Under the pieces are notes generated by a model that ran no database searches, was not told the origin of the DNA, and was given only the letters and a program-made list of their open reading frames with translations. Position numbers and translations under genes: made by a program. From Tissierella sp. (GTDB lineage: Bacteria; Bacillota; Clostridia; Tissierellales; Tissierellaceae), in assembly GCF_029266915.1 (NCBI RefSeq), contig NZ_JARIEF010000008.1:1-33030 (forward strand): a stretch of DNA of 33,030 nucleotides. The letters are read 5' to 3'. Shown in pieces: positions 1 through 8,918 of the stretch (the stretch's first letter is position 1; every line of letters begins with the position of its first letter).

Positions 1-508
1 TAATATACACTCCCCATCCGATAAAGGGTACCAGAACTGCTACTGGAGATGATGTTGAATCAAGTATCCATGCAAGTTTCTCTCTAGAAACTCTAAGTTT
101 ATCAAATAATGGCTCAAATACAGGTCCTACTATAAGGGGTGTTCCAAGGTCAGAGAAAAATATCAAAATTCCTCCAAGCCATGCTGCTAATTGCACTTTA
201 AACCTCGTATTTATAACTTTAGAAACTTTATTTGCAAAAGCTATGGCTCCTCCTGATTTTTCCATTAGGGCTATAAATCCTCCAATAAATACAAGCAAGA
301 CTAAAACACCAGCATTGTAAGGATCTTGAAGCTGGATAAAAAAGTAATCCTTAATCATAGTAGTAACAGCCTCTATGGGTGAACCTCCTACTAGGATTAA
401 TACTCCTGTAAATACACTTACAAATAAAGCTAATACAACATTTTTAAAAACTATAGCAAGTCCTATCGCAAGTATAATTGGTAATAATGACAACAATCCA
501 TAATTCAT
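1..508 (-). CDS. NhaC-family transporter, N-terminal part (cut by window edge)
   Basis: About 169 codons read on the minus strand from an ATG at 508 and run off the left edge without a stop. The start is fixed by a strong AGGAGG about 7 bases upstream. The protein begins with a hydrophobic segment, then shows long membrane stretches with an FIGGFIALMEKSGG segment and an FFSDLGTPLIVGPVFEPL segment, which are typical of the NhaC/ion-transporter superfamily. Members are annotated as Na+/H+ antiporters, but several are amino acid transporters when they sit behind amino-acid-responsive leaders. The T-box immediately upstream makes an amino acid substrate the better guess here. The family call is strong; the substrate is inferred. 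Confidence 0.82.
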   Translation of the reverse strand, partial: MNYGLLSLLPIILAIGLAIVFKNVVLALFVSVFTGVLILVGGSPIEAVTTMIKDYFFIQLQDPYNAGVLVLLVFIGGFIALMEKSGGAIAFANKVSKVINTRFKVQLAAWLGGILIFFSDLGTPLIVGPVFEPLFDKLRVSREKLAWILDSTSSPVAVLVPFIGWGVYI

Positions 509-533
509 AATCGCTCCTCCTTTAAATTAAAAA

Positions 534-790
534 ACTCCCATTCTTAAAATTACTTTTAAGAACGAGAGTGGATCTACCGCGTTGCCATCTTATTTTACCT
601 ATACCTCACGATATAAGCCTCATAGGGTACAAAAATACCCTGTCACTGTAACGGGTGAACCCGTAGCAATCTTGATTAAAATCTCAACTGCAAAACTCAA
701 AGACCCTTTTCACCTTAATCTATCTTTTTCTCTTTCACCAAATTCGAGAACTCTCTAAGAAGATATCATAAGATTACTTTTCTTATCATC
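534..790 (-). promoter_or_regulatory. T-box (tRNA-sensing) leader of the NhaC-family gene
   Basis: On the minus strand this 250-base leader has the T-box hallmarks in order: a GATGATAAG...AGTA start of Stem I, the AGAGAG element (756-751), a GGTGAAAGAG apical-loop-like sequence, a GTGAA-NNN-G specifier layout (about 713-705), and the T-box core GATGGCAACGCGG (589-577). It ends in a 16-bp terminator stem (534-569) with a run of T, about 20 bases before the transporter start. Uncharged tRNA should stabilise the antiterminator and turn the gene on. With the usual layout the specifier reads AAG (Lys, 708-706); a one-base shift reads AGG (Arg). The element is confidently a T-box; its amino acid is not certain. 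Confidence 0.88.
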
Positions 791-806
791 GTTTAATATT
801 ATTGCT

Positions 807-834
807 ATTGTATACTATCTTCTGATAATTGTAA
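807..834 (-). promoter_or_regulatory. Candidate promoter of the T-box transcript
   Basis: Minus-strand TTACAA (834-829) and TACAAT (812-807) are separated by 16 bases and lie just upstream of Stem I of the T-box, after the M20 gene has ended at 843. The match to a housekeeping promoter is moderate; its position is right for an independent transcript. Confidence 0.5.
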
Positions 835-842
835 AGCTTATT

Positions 843-2054
843 TTAATATTCACTTAAAAAATTAATAGCTCCAACAACCATACTTCTGGTGCAGAGTTTT
901 ATCCATTTTTCTTCTACATAGAATTCTGAGCTGTGAGCTGATTTCCCTCCACCTGTACCCACTAAATAATAAAGAGAGGGAATCTTTTGAGCAAAAAATC
1001 CAAAATCTTCCGATGCCATTACAGGGTCTATTTCTGTTAGTATATATTCCTCTGGGTGATCTATAAATAAATCTTTATAGAGCTCTTGAGAATTTTTAAT
1101 AAATACTTTAGATATATCATTAGCCATGGATTTATTATTAAATACAGATGGATAGCCTTCTGTAAATATAATTTCACTCTCTCCTCCAAACATCTCAGCT
1201 GTTCCTTTAGATATTTCTTTTATTCTTTTTTTCATAATATCTCTTGATCTACTATTTAGAGATCTCATCATCCCACGAAGATCTACACGATCTGAAACTA
1301 TATTAGCAGCTGTACCCCCATTTATTATACCAATAGAAAATGTAGCACTGTCAAAGCTATTTATATTTTTAATTATTATAGAGTTTAAAGCAACTACTAT
1401 ATGAGATGCAATATTTATTGCATCTATTCCTTCTTCCGCTTTCATAGTATGTGCTTTTTTCCCCTTTACTATTATATCAAATGCATCTGAAAAAGCAGTT
1501 ATATTACCCCGTTCAACAACAATCTCCCCTGATTTAACCGGCGTTACGTGAAGAGCCATAGCCATATCAACCTTTGGATTTTCTAATACTCCTAGTTCAA
1601 TCATATCGCGTCCGCCGCCGCCTTTTTCTTCAGCAGGTTGAAATAGAACTTTAACTGTTCCTATCCAATTATCCTTTAGTTCATTTAATATTTTAGAAAC
1701 TATTAAAAGATTTGAAGTATGAACATCATGACCACATGCATGCATAATGCCATTTTTTTTGGATTTAAAGCTCAAGTCTGTTTTTTCTTGTATAGGTAGG
1801 GCGTCCATATCTGCTCTTAAAAGTAATACCTTGCCTTTGGCTTTTCCATGTATTGTTCCTACAATTCCTGTTTCACCTAATCTTTGTACTTCAATACCAA
1901 GATCTAAAAGATAATTTTCAACCATCTGGCTGGTTTCATATTCCTCATTGGAGAGCTCAGGGTTTTCATGAATCTTTCTTCTTAAATCGATTGTCTCGTC
2001 TTCATATTTATCACAAGTTTCTATTATTTTTTCTATATTTTCTATTTTTATCAC
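843..2054 (-). CDS. M20D-family metal amidohydrolase (N-acyl amino acid hydrolase type)
   Basis: The 403-residue product is probably cytoplasmic. It has ADMDALP (81-87), the metal-binding HACGHD (105-110), QPAEEKGGGG (139-148) and a C-terminal MASEDFGFF segment. This is the standard pattern of the M20D amidohydrolases that cleave N-acyl or N-aromatic-acyl amino acids (HipO, YtnL, IAA-amino acid hydrolase group). Length is normal. The start is a GTG at 2054; an ATG four bases upstream is out of frame, and the ribosome binding site is weak. It is followed by the T-box-controlled transporter, which could supply or remove an amino acid related to its substrate, but that link is only positional. 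The substrate cannot be read from sequence. Confidence 0.85.
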   Translation of the reverse strand: MIKIENIEKIIETCDKYEDETIDLRRKIHENPELSNEEYETSQMVENYLLDLGIEVQRLGETGIVGTIHGKAKGKVLLLRADMDALPIQEKTDLSFKSKKNGIMHACGHDVHTSNLLIVSKILNELKDNWIGTVKVLFQPAEEKGGGGRDMIELGVLENPKVDMAMALHVTPVKSGEIVVERGNITAFSDAFDIIVKGKKAHTMKAEEGIDAINIASHIVVALNSIIIKNINSFDSATFSIGIINGGTAANIVSDRVDLRGMMRSLNSRSRDIMKKRIKEISKGTAEMFGGESEIIFTEGYPSVFNNKSMANDISKVFIKNSQELYKDLFIDHPEEYILTEIDPVMASEDFGFFAQKIPSLYYLVGTGGGKSAHSSEFYVEEKWIKLCTRSMVVGAINFLSEY

Positions 2055-2138
2055 CCATCTCTGCTATACCTTCTTGCAAAAAATATATCTAAGGTATCTT
2101 ATTTTATTATTTATCAGTTTATTAACTTATTACCCTAT

Positions 2139-2175
2139 GATAAAAATTCTCATCATCTTGATGAGAATTTTTATC
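2139..2175 (-). terminator. Terminator after hutH
   Basis: A 16-bp perfect inverted repeat (2139-2154 with 2160-2175, 5-base loop) lies about 15 bases after the hutH stop. On the minus strand the distal arm carries TTTTTATC, so a shortened GC-bearing stem with a U-tract can form. The plus strand also has a T-run (2182-2188), so it may work in both directions. Confidence 0.7.
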
Positions 2176-2190
2176 ACTTCTATTTTTTTA

Positions 2191-3720
2191 TTAAAGTATA
2201 TCCCCTATAAGCTTTTCCACTTCTGCAATAATATTTCCTTCTTTTAATATCTCTTCTGCTTTTTCTATATCTACATGCATTATTCTGTCTTTTTCAAGCA
2301 TACTTATATTTTCTCTTATTATATCATAGGCCGCTCCTGTTCCTTTTCCTAGACCCTTATTTCCTCTAAGGTCTATTGCCTGGCAGGCGCAAAGTATTTC
2401 CATAGCTATTACTTTTCTTGAATTATTTAAGATATCCCTTGCATGTCTTGAAGCAATTGTTCCCATAGATACATGGTCTTCTTGATTTGCTGAAGATGGT
2501 ATTGAGTCAACACTTGCGGGATGTGCTAAGGTTTTATTTTCAGAAACCAGAGCCGCCGCTGCGTACTGAACTATCATGTATCCTGAATTAAGCCCGCCTG
2601 CCTCGACTAAAAATGCCGGAAGTCCTTCACTAAGAGCCGGGTTTACTAATCTTTCAAGTCTTCTTTCAGAAATATTTGCAAGTTCTGCTATTCCAAGTTT
2701 TAGAAAATCAAGAGGTAGTGCCATTGGTTGACCATGGAAGTTTCCTCCTGATATTACATCTTCTTCTTTTACAAAGATTAATGGATTATCCGTTGCCGCG
2801 TTCATTTCTATTTCTACCTTTTCTCTTACAAATTTAAAGCAGTCCTTGCTAGCTCCATGAACCTGAGGAGTACATCTAAGTGAATAAGCATCTTGAACTC
2901 TTAATTCACCTTGTTTTGTTGTCATCTTACTTCCCTCTAAGATGTTAAGAAGATTTTTTGCTGCGTCCATCTGTCCTTTTTGTCCACGAGCTATATGAAC
3001 TCTTGAATCGTAAGCATCCACTATCCCGTTAAGCGCTTCATTGGTAAGACCGGCTGATATATCTGACAACTTGCTTAAGTTTATAGCATCAAAAAGAGTA
3101 TGGGCTCCAACTGATGTCATAACCTGAGTTCCATTTATAAGTGCCAAACCTTCTTTTGAAGTAAGTTCTACAGTTGCTATTTTAGCTTTTTCCATAGCTT
3201 GTGATGATGATATCCTCTCACCTTTATAGATGGCATCTCCTTCACCCATCATAGTCAGCACCATGTGTGCCAGAGGCGCCAAGTCTCCACTAGCTCCAAG
3301 AGAACCTTGTTCAGGTATAATTGGATGAACTCCTTGATTAAGCATCTCTATAAGAGTTTCTATGGTTGAGAGTCTGATTCCTGAATAACCTTTACATAAG
3401 GCGTTTATTCTAAGCAGCATTACTCCTCTTACAATTTCTTCCTCAAAAGGTTTTCCCACTCCACATGCATGACTTATTATTAAATTTCTTTGAAGAGTTT
3501 TAGCTTCTTTTTTAGAGATTACAACATCACAAAACTTTCCAAAGCCCGTAGTTATACCATAAACTACACGTTCTTCTTCTACAAACTTATCAACGAGGTC
3601 CCTCGCTCTATTTATTTTCTTCTTAGCCCCTTCAGATATCTCTGCCTTTGCTCCTCTTCTAGTTACGCTTATAAAGTTTTCAAGATCCAGACTATTCCCA
3701 TCAATTATTACTTTTTCCAT
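2191..3720 (-). CDS. hutH: Histidine ammonia-lyase
   Basis: The 509-residue product deaminates L-histidine non-oxidatively to urocanate and ammonia, the first step of histidine breakdown. The Ala143-Ser144-Gly145 triad in GSLGASGDLAPL forms the MIO electrophile, and Tyr54 in YGITTGFG is the conserved catalytic tyrosine region. Full length matches bacterial HutH. The ATG at 3720 has a GGGGGAAG ribosome binding site. The next-upstream gene on the strand is ftcD, a late step of the same pathway, but a hairpin lies between them, so they may be separate transcripts. Urocanate hydratase (hutU) and imidazolonepropionase (hutI) are not in the window. Confidence 0.95.
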   Translation of the reverse strand: MEKVIIDGNSLDLENFISVTRRGAKAEISEGAKKKINRARDLVDKFVEEERVVYGITTGFGKFCDVVISKKEAKTLQRNLIISHACGVGKPFEEEIVRGVMLLRINALCKGYSGIRLSTIETLIEMLNQGVHPIIPEQGSLGASGDLAPLAHMVLTMMGEGDAIYKGERISSSQAMEKAKIATVELTSKEGLALINGTQVMTSVGAHTLFDAINLSKLSDISAGLTNEALNGIVDAYDSRVHIARGQKGQMDAAKNLLNILEGSKMTTKQGELRVQDAYSLRCTPQVHGASKDCFKFVREKVEIEMNAATDNPLIFVKEEDVISGGNFHGQPMALPLDFLKLGIAELANISERRLERLVNPALSEGLPAFLVEAGGLNSGYMIVQYAAAALVSENKTLAHPASVDSIPSSANQEDHVSMGTIASRHARDILNNSRKVIAMEILCACQAIDLRGNKGLGKGTGAAYDIIRENISMLEKDRIMHVDIEKAEEILKEGNIIAEVEKLIGDIL

Positions 3721-3789
3721 TTTTCTTCCCCCTAAGTATGTTTTCCTTATCTCTTATTAAGTATCCTTTACTCTAGTGAAGCGCAAAAC

Positions 3790-3820
3790 AAAACTCATAG
3801 CCTCGTGGACTATGAGTTTT
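3790..3820 (-). terminator. Terminator after ftcD
   Basis: An 11-bp inverted repeat, AAAACTCATAG with CTATGAGTTTT around a 9-base loop. On the minus strand it is followed by TTTTGTTTTG. It lies 120 bases after the ftcD stop and before hutH, so ftcD and hutH are probably not simply co-transcribed. Confidence 0.65.
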
Positions 3821-3940
3821 TTATTTCTATTAGATTTTTAAAAGTTTTTCTAAGTTTATTATGGTTCATGACTATCCCCACTTCTTAGTATTATAGCTTA
3901 ATAATATCATAATATTTTTTATATTACAATTAAGTTTTTC

Positions 3941-4822
3941 CTACATATATATTTGAGAGGATTCAAAACTATCATCAAGCTTTATATAAAACTTAAGAAG
4001 TTCTTCCAGAGCGTATACTGGAACAGGTCCTACAAGTTCAGTGCTAACTATGTTTACATTATATCTTGTAAGCTCACTCTTTATAGTTTCATAAACTCTG
4101 TGAATTGGTGACTTTTCATAATTTGTAAGGTTCATAGAAACTTGAATCTGCTTTCTCTCAGGTATTTCAAGAGCTATACTTCTTACTTCGCGATAGCCTC
4201 CTGAGGAGCCTCTTATAGCTTTAACTATCTTGTTTCCTATCTCCATATCTTCCGTATCTAGATTTATGTTAAATGCAACTAGCGCAAATCTAGAACCTAC
4301 AACTGTGGCACCACTCTTAGCATTAAACTCCTTAGGACCTTCATCGGGAAGCAGACTTCCTGATTCTATCTTTTCTTTTAAGGCTTCATACTGGCCTTTT
4401 CTTATCTTGACTAAAGACTTTCTTGAAGCATCTTCTTGGGCATCTTCATAGTAGTAAACAGGTACTCCAAGACTTGCAAGAAACTTTCCAAATTCTTTAG
4501 CTGTTTCTACGCATTCCTCTGTAGTTACATCTTTTACTGGAATAAAAGGCACAACATCAACCGCTCCCATTCTTGGATGACTACCCTTATGCTGGGTCAT
4601 ATCTATTAATTCTATAGCCTTTTTTGCCAGTCTCTTAGTTCCTTCAAGAACTGCCTCTGGTGATCCTTTATATGTGAAAACTGATCTGTTATGGTCCTTA
4701 TCTGAATTTAAATCTATTATTTCAAGATCTCCCTTCATCATAAGTTCTTCTCTTACCTGATTCACCTTATCTAAATCTGTTCCTTCACTGATATTTACCT
4801 CTGCAAGCATTACTTTCATCAT
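3941..4822 (-). CDS. ftcD: Glutamate formimidoyltransferase
   Basis: The 293-residue product transfers the formimino group of N-formimino-L-glutamate to tetrahydrofolate, releasing glutamate and loading the one-carbon pool. The sequence carries the family SHPRMGAVDVVPF motif with His82 at the expected catalytic position, and the whole length corresponds to the N- and C-terminal formiminotransferase subdomains. The cyclodeaminase domain found in animal FTCD is absent, as usual for clostridial proteins. Three closely spaced ATGs follow a GGGGG ribosome binding site; the first (4822) or second is likely. With hutH it implies histidine fermentation through formiminoglutamate. Confidence 0.92.
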   Translation of the reverse strand: MMKVMLAEVNISEGTDLDKVNQVREELMMKGDLEIIDLNSDKDHNRSVFTYKGSPEAVLEGTKRLAKKAIELIDMTQHKGSHPRMGAVDVVPFIPVKDVTTEECVETAKEFGKFLASLGVPVYYYEDAQEDASRKSLVKIRKGQYEALKEKIESGSLLPDEGPKEFNAKSGATVVGSRFALVAFNINLDTEDMEIGNKIVKAIRGSSGGYREVRSIALEIPERKQIQVSMNLTNYEKSPIHRVYETIKSELTRYNVNIVSTELVGPVPVYALEELLKFYIKLDDSFESSQIYM

Positions 4823-4885
4823 TGAACCCCCTATTTAAGTATTATCTTTATTCTAACATATATTTATTTATCTTTGTGAAGAGTA

Positions 4886-5389
4886 TTAATTATATTTCCT
4901 TAAGTTTTCTATCTCCTTTTTATCAGTTAATGTTATTACAGATAGTTTACCGTTTGATTCCAATATAACTGCACCTACATTTTCTATAAGGGTTCCTGAT
5001 TCCACTCTTATCTGCTGAAGTATATCTTCCTCGGTTATTCTCATTTTTTTCATATTTTTATCTAAATATTCTCCGTCATAATACACAAGTGTAGGGTCTG
5101 ATTTAAGTATCTTGCTTACAAATTTAAAGTTTGCATCCAATTTTGCCGCAATATATTGAAGTAGCACCAAGGCTATAATAGCTGATAATCCATCTAAAAA
5201 ACTGGTATCACTAGAAAGTATAGTGGTAGCTCCAATGGAGCCGATAGTAACTGTTACTACAAAATCAAAGGCATTTAAACTTGATAGAGTTCTCTTTCCT
5301 GATATTCTTAGGATTATTATTATTGAAAAATATACTAAAACTGACATTATAATTATCTCTTTTAGGCTGTCAAAACTTTTAAAAAACAT
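4886..5389 (-). CDS. DUF421 (YetF/YcaP-type) membrane protein
   Basis: The 167-residue product has two to three N-terminal membrane segments (about 10-30, 45-60 and 65-85), followed by a small soluble domain with LVYYDGEYLDKNMKKM and the EEDILQQIRVESG stretch typical of DUF421 proteins. The cellular role of this family is not established; Bacillus members such as YetF are linked to the spore or membrane. The ATG at 5389 has a clear AGGAGGAG ribosome binding site. It ends 64 bases before the ftcD start on the same strand, so co-transcription with ftcD is possible, but the functional link is unknown. Confidence 0.85.
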   Translation of the reverse strand: MFFKSFDSLKEIIIMSVLVYFSIIIILRISGKRTLSSLNAFDFVVTVTIGSIGATTILSSDTSFLDGLSAIIALVLLQYIAAKLDANFKFVSKILKSDPTLVYYDGEYLDKNMKKMRITEEDILQQIRVESGTLIENVGAVILESNGKLSVITLTDKKEIENLRKYN

Positions 5390-5530
5390 AAATTCTCTCC
5401 TCCTGTCTCTAAGAAATTTTTTCTTACTTAAATTTTACCCTTAGATAAGCCTATAAAACAGAGATAAATCTACCATGATTGGCATTTATCAAAAATCAAA
5501 CGCTAGCAAGTGATATTTATTTTACAAGTC

Positions 5531-5559
5531 TTGTTTATAGAAATAATTAATGTTAAAAT
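5531..5559 (+). promoter_or_regulatory. Candidate promoter of the flavin reductase gene
   Basis: TTGTTT (5531-5536) and TAAAAT (5554-5559) are spaced by 17 bases and end 20 bases before the AAAGGAGG of the gene. This is a reasonable sigma-A-type promoter in the divergent gap between the DUF421 gene and the reductase. Confidence 0.55.
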
Positions 5560-5593
5560 TAAAGAGCAGCTAAAATTTAAAGGAGGTTTTTTT

Positions 5594-7507
5594 GTGAAAG
5601 TTTTACAACCAGTAAATATAGGTGATCTAACACTTAAAAATAGATACATAATGGTAGCAATGGGTCCTGAAATGGGAAACTTTGATAAAAGAGAGATAGA
5701 TTATTATGTAAGACGCGCACAGGGCGGAGCATCAATGATCATGACAAATATTATGGCTACTGATGCTATAGATGGAAAAACTCCTTCTTCTCTGCTTAAC
5801 GAGGAGAGTTTTGACGGATATAAAGAACTTGTAGATAAATGTCATGCATACGATTGCAAGGTCTGTATTCAGATAATGCCAGGAGTTGGTCTGGGACAGA
5901 AAGCAGAATCAAGAGATCGCGCTTCAAGCGCTTCAAAAACAGAAATTTTCCCAGGAAGCGGAATGTTCTTTGATGAACTTACTGTTGAAGAGATCAAATT
6001 TATTCAAGAAGAAGTTTCCAAAACTCTAAAGCTTGCTCAAAAAGCAGGAGTTGACGCAGTTGAAATTCATGCTTACGGTGGATATTTAACTGATAGATTT
6101 ATGACTGAAAGATGGAATATCAGAACCGACGAGTATGGCGGAAGCTTTGAAAACAGAATGAGATTCTTAAATGAAATTATTGATAATACTAAACGTGACC
6201 TTGGAGATGACTTCCCACTTATAGTAAAGTTCACTCCCAATCATTATCTTCCTGCTCAGGCAGGCTACCGAACTATCGAAGAAGGTCTTGAAATAGCAAA
6301 GATGCTTGAAAAGAAAAACGTTCACGCCCTGCATGTTGATGTAGGCTGCCATGATAACTGGTATATGGCTATGCCTCCTGTTTATCAGCAAGAGATGGCG
6401 CTTCAGATGGAAGCTTCCGCAAAGATTAAAGAAGTTACATCTATTCCGGTTATATCACACGGAAGACTAGGAGACCCTGCCAAGGCAGAGGCAGCTCTTG
6501 AAAATAATTGGATAGATATAGCAGGAGTAGGAAGGGAGTTTTTAGCAGACCCTGACTTTCCAAACAAATTAAAGGCAAACAATGCAGATGATATAAGATA
6601 CTGCATCTACTGCAACGAAGGATGTATAAACAGTGTGGTTAAAGGACAACATATAGACTGCGCAGTAAATCCTACTACAGGCTATGAAGGAATAAAAGAA
6701 ATAGAAAAAACAGAGTCTCCAAAAAAAATTTTAGTTATAGGAGCAGGACCTGCAGGATGCGAGGCTGCTATATCAGCTAAAAAAATGGGACATGATGTTG
6801 AAGTATGGGAGAGAGAGACTCATATAGGAGGAAACTTCTATAATGCATCTATGCCTCCTTTTAAGAGAGACGGAATAAAGATACTTAACTATTATAAAAA
6901 CATGTTGGACAAGTTAGAGATAAGAGTGAAGTTTGGAAAAACAGCCCATAAAGAAGAAGTACTTTCTTACGGAGCAGATAAGGTTATAAACGCAACAGGC
7001 GGAACTCCTATGAGACCTGGATTTATAAAGGGAATAGATAATTCCATGGTTACTACGGCTACAGATGTACTTCAGAACAAGTCTATACTTGGACAAAATG
7101 TAGTTATAATCGGAGCAGGGCTTGTAGGCTGTGAAACAGGAATAGTTCTTGCAAATAAGGGCCGAAAAGTAACTATAGTAGAAATGGCAGACAAGGCACT
7201 TCCAGAGCCCGTGTTCATACAAAACCTTATGATGCTAAACTCCCTTATAGCAGCTTCAGGCATGGATATCAAAGTTTCTACCAAGCTTATGGAAATAAAA
7301 GACGATTCTATAATAGTAGAAAAAGATGGTCAGCTTGAAGAAATAGCTTGTGATAACGTAGTTCTTGCAATGGGCTTTAGACCAAACGATGCTTTGTTTA
7401 AAGATTTAGAAGAAGAAATAGATATAGTTAATGTAGGAGATAGTGTAAGAGCAAGAAAAGTTCTTGATGCAACGCGAGAAGCTTTTGACGCCGTAATGGA
7501 GATATAA
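5594..7507 (+). CDS. Old Yellow Enzyme-type FMN/4Fe-4S/FAD enoate reductase (2,4-dienoyl-CoA reductase family)
   Basis: A 637-residue enzyme starts at GTG 5594, eight bases after AAAGGAGG; the open frame extends 28 codons further upstream but without translation signals. Residues 1-330 are an FMN-binding TIM barrel with a TDEYGGS loop. Cys337, Cys340, Cys344 and Cys356 have the C-x2-C-x3-C-x11-C spacing of the 4Fe-4S site in FadH. Two Rossmann glycine motifs follow (VIGAGPAGCEA and IIGAGLVGCET) for FAD and NAD(P)H. Relatives include FadH, clostridial enoate reductase and the Bai bile-acid oxidoreductases. The barrel has EIHAYGGYL where many relatives have HAHGGYL, so the substrate pocket differs slightly. 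It stands alone on the plus strand, so its substrate cannot be assigned. Confidence 0.88.
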   Translation: MKVLQPVNIGDLTLKNRYIMVAMGPEMGNFDKREIDYYVRRAQGGASMIMTNIMATDAIDGKTPSSLLNEESFDGYKELVDKCHAYDCKVCIQIMPGVGLGQKAESRDRASSASKTEIFPGSGMFFDELTVEEIKFIQEEVSKTLKLAQKAGVDAVEIHAYGGYLTDRFMTERWNIRTDEYGGSFENRMRFLNEIIDNTKRDLGDDFPLIVKFTPNHYLPAQAGYRTIEEGLEIAKMLEKKNVHALHVDVGCHDNWYMAMPPVYQQEMALQMEASAKIKEVTSIPVISHGRLGDPAKAEAALENNWIDIAGVGREFLADPDFPNKLKANNADDIRYCIYCNEGCINSVVKGQHIDCAVNPTTGYEGIKEIEKTESPKKILVIGAGPAGCEAAISAKKMGHDVEVWERETHIGGNFYNASMPPFKRDGIKILNYYKNMLDKLEIRVKFGKTAHKEEVLSYGADKVINATGGTPMRPGFIKGIDNSMVTTATDVLQNKSILGQNVVIIGAGLVGCETGIVLANKGRKVTIVEMADKALPEPVFIQNLMMLNSLIAASGMDIKVSTKLMEIKDDSIIVEKDGQLEEIACDNVVLAMGFRPNDALFKDLEEEIDIVNVGDSVRARKVLDATREAFDAVMEI

Positions 7508-7546
7508 GTTTCTTAAAGCTAGATCTTATAGATATACAAAATGAAA

Positions 7547-7574
7547 ATCCCTTGGTTATTAATAACCAAGGGAT
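7547..7574 (+). terminator. Terminator after the reductase gene
   Basis: A perfect 28-base palindrome (ATCCCTTGGTTATT and its complement), 40 bases after the stop and followed by CTTTATCTT. The T-run is imperfect, but the stem is long. Confidence 0.7.
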
Positions 7575-7664
7575 CTTTATCTTATATTTAGTTTTGTATT
7601 TAACTTTTTATTTAATTTATCAATTCAGTGAATTACTTTTCTTTTTTCTTGTTTTTCTTTTTCC

Positions 7665-8828
7665 CTATTCTTTTAATGAGTTCTCTTCAATAGTACCGAT
7701 TTCTTTTTCTTCTAACCTCTTATCTACAAACTCTGTTAAAAGTTTTTGTATTACTGAAAACATCGGTACAAAAAGTATTATCCCTACTATGCCCATAAGG
7801 CTTCCTCCAAGCGTTACAGCTGCAAGTGTCCATACAGACGAAAGTCCTGAAGCCTTGCCTACTACTCTTGGATATATAAGATTTCCTTCTACTTGCTGAA
7901 GAGCAAAGAATAGAATTATGAAGAATCCTGCCATCTTGGCACTTTCAACAAATATTAAAAAACTTCCTACAAAAAGTCCTATAAATGAGCCTACTATAGG
8001 TATAAAAGAAAATATACCTATTATCAAACTTATCATAAGAGCATAGGGAAATCTAAAAATCATCATAACTATAAAAAACATACTTCCTACAATAACTGCC
8101 TCTACGGATTGTCCTGTTAAAAACTGTGAAAATGATCTGTTAACTACTCCGCCTATATAGCTTATTCTTCTGGCTGCTTCTATAGGGAAGATTGCATAGA
8201 TTAGTTTTTTAACTCCCAGAATAAGAGTTTCTTTTTGGAGCAAGAAATATATAGCAAATACAATTCCAAGTCCCATAGATACTATTCCTCCAAGAACTGA
8301 AGAAAACACAGTAAATGTAGATCCAAGCCAACTGGAAAATCCACCCTTTACAAAATTAACTATATTTTCCTGTATCTTGTCAAAGTTAATTTCTTGAATA
8401 AGCTCATTTATCTTTGAATATTTTATAGAACTATTTTTTGCATACTCCTGAACTCGCTCCCAATAGTCCGGAAGTTTTTCTCCCAACTGCGTTCCTGCTT
8501 CTACAAGGTTTGGTATTACTAAAACAAGAACTATAGCTATTACTATTATAAATAGAATCAAAGTAATTAAAAAACTTATAGGTCTCTTATATTTAGCTTT
8601 CCAGCCGCCTGATTCTTTTCCTCTTTCAAATAATTTCGCTTCAATAAAACTCATCGGTTTATTTAGTATAAATGCAATTACAATTCCAATTATAAATGGC
8701 GATAAAATTTCTAGCAATAAGTTTAATCCTCTGCCGACTAATTTGATATTGGCAAATAACCACCAGATTAAAATTGAGAAAACTATCAAAAACATGGCTC
8801 TTTTCATACGATTAGTATTAATCTTCAT
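7665..8828 (-). CDS. AI-2E family transporter (PerM/YtvI-type permease)
   Basis: The 387-residue polytopic membrane protein has about eight hydrophobic segments: two close to the N-terminus (14-30 and 36-57), one at about 80-105, and a cluster from about 205 onward. It has the family's conserved GxxFxxxxxQxxEGN-type stretch (FFALQQVEGNLIYPRVVG) and the C-terminal GGSLMGIVGIILFVPMF segment. This superfamily includes TqsA (AI-2 exporter), sporulation protein YtvI and Na+/H+ antiporters, so the name does not prove AI-2 transport. The ATG at 8828 follows GAGGGTGAG. It lies downstream of pcp on the same strand, but with a terminator between. Confidence 0.85.
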   Translation of the reverse strand: MKINTNRMKRAMFLIVFSILIWWLFANIKLVGRGLNLLLEILSPFIIGIVIAFILNKPMSFIEAKLFERGKESGGWKAKYKRPISFLITLILFIIVIAIVLVLVIPNLVEAGTQLGEKLPDYWERVQEYAKNSSIKYSKINELIQEINFDKIQENIVNFVKGGFSSWLGSTFTVFSSVLGGIVSMGLGIVFAIYFLLQKETLILGVKKLIYAIFPIEAARRISYIGGVVNRSFSQFLTGQSVEAVIVGSMFFIVMMIFRFPYALMISLIIGIFSFIPIVGSFIGLFVGSFLIFVESAKMAGFFIILFFALQQVEGNLIYPRVVGKASGLSSVWTLAAVTLGGSLMGIVGIILFVPMFSVIQKLLTEFVDKRLEEKEIGTIEENSLKE

Positions 8829-8885
8829 AGACTCACCCTCTTTTCTTTCTTATATATTACCCTTTATTCATCTTTCCAATAAAAA

Positions 8886-8911
8886 AAGTTTCCCCTGTTA
8901 AAGAGAAACTT
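8886..8911 (-). terminator. Terminator after pcp
   Basis: AAGTTTC pairs with GAAACTT around a 12-base loop, and the minus strand continues with seven T. It begins eight bases after the pcp stop. Confidence 0.8.
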
Positions 8912-8918
8912 CTTAGAA

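Noticed and set aside
534-790. Lysine riboswitch (L-box)
   Set aside because: AGAGAG, the TGGCAACGCGG core and the specifier layout are T-box features; the L-box core is not recognisable.
5463-5490. GATAAAT/ATTTATC inverted repeat as an operator
   Set aside because: Seven AT-only arm bases with a 14-base spacer are expected by chance in DNA this AT-rich, and the repeat lies away from the candidate promoter.
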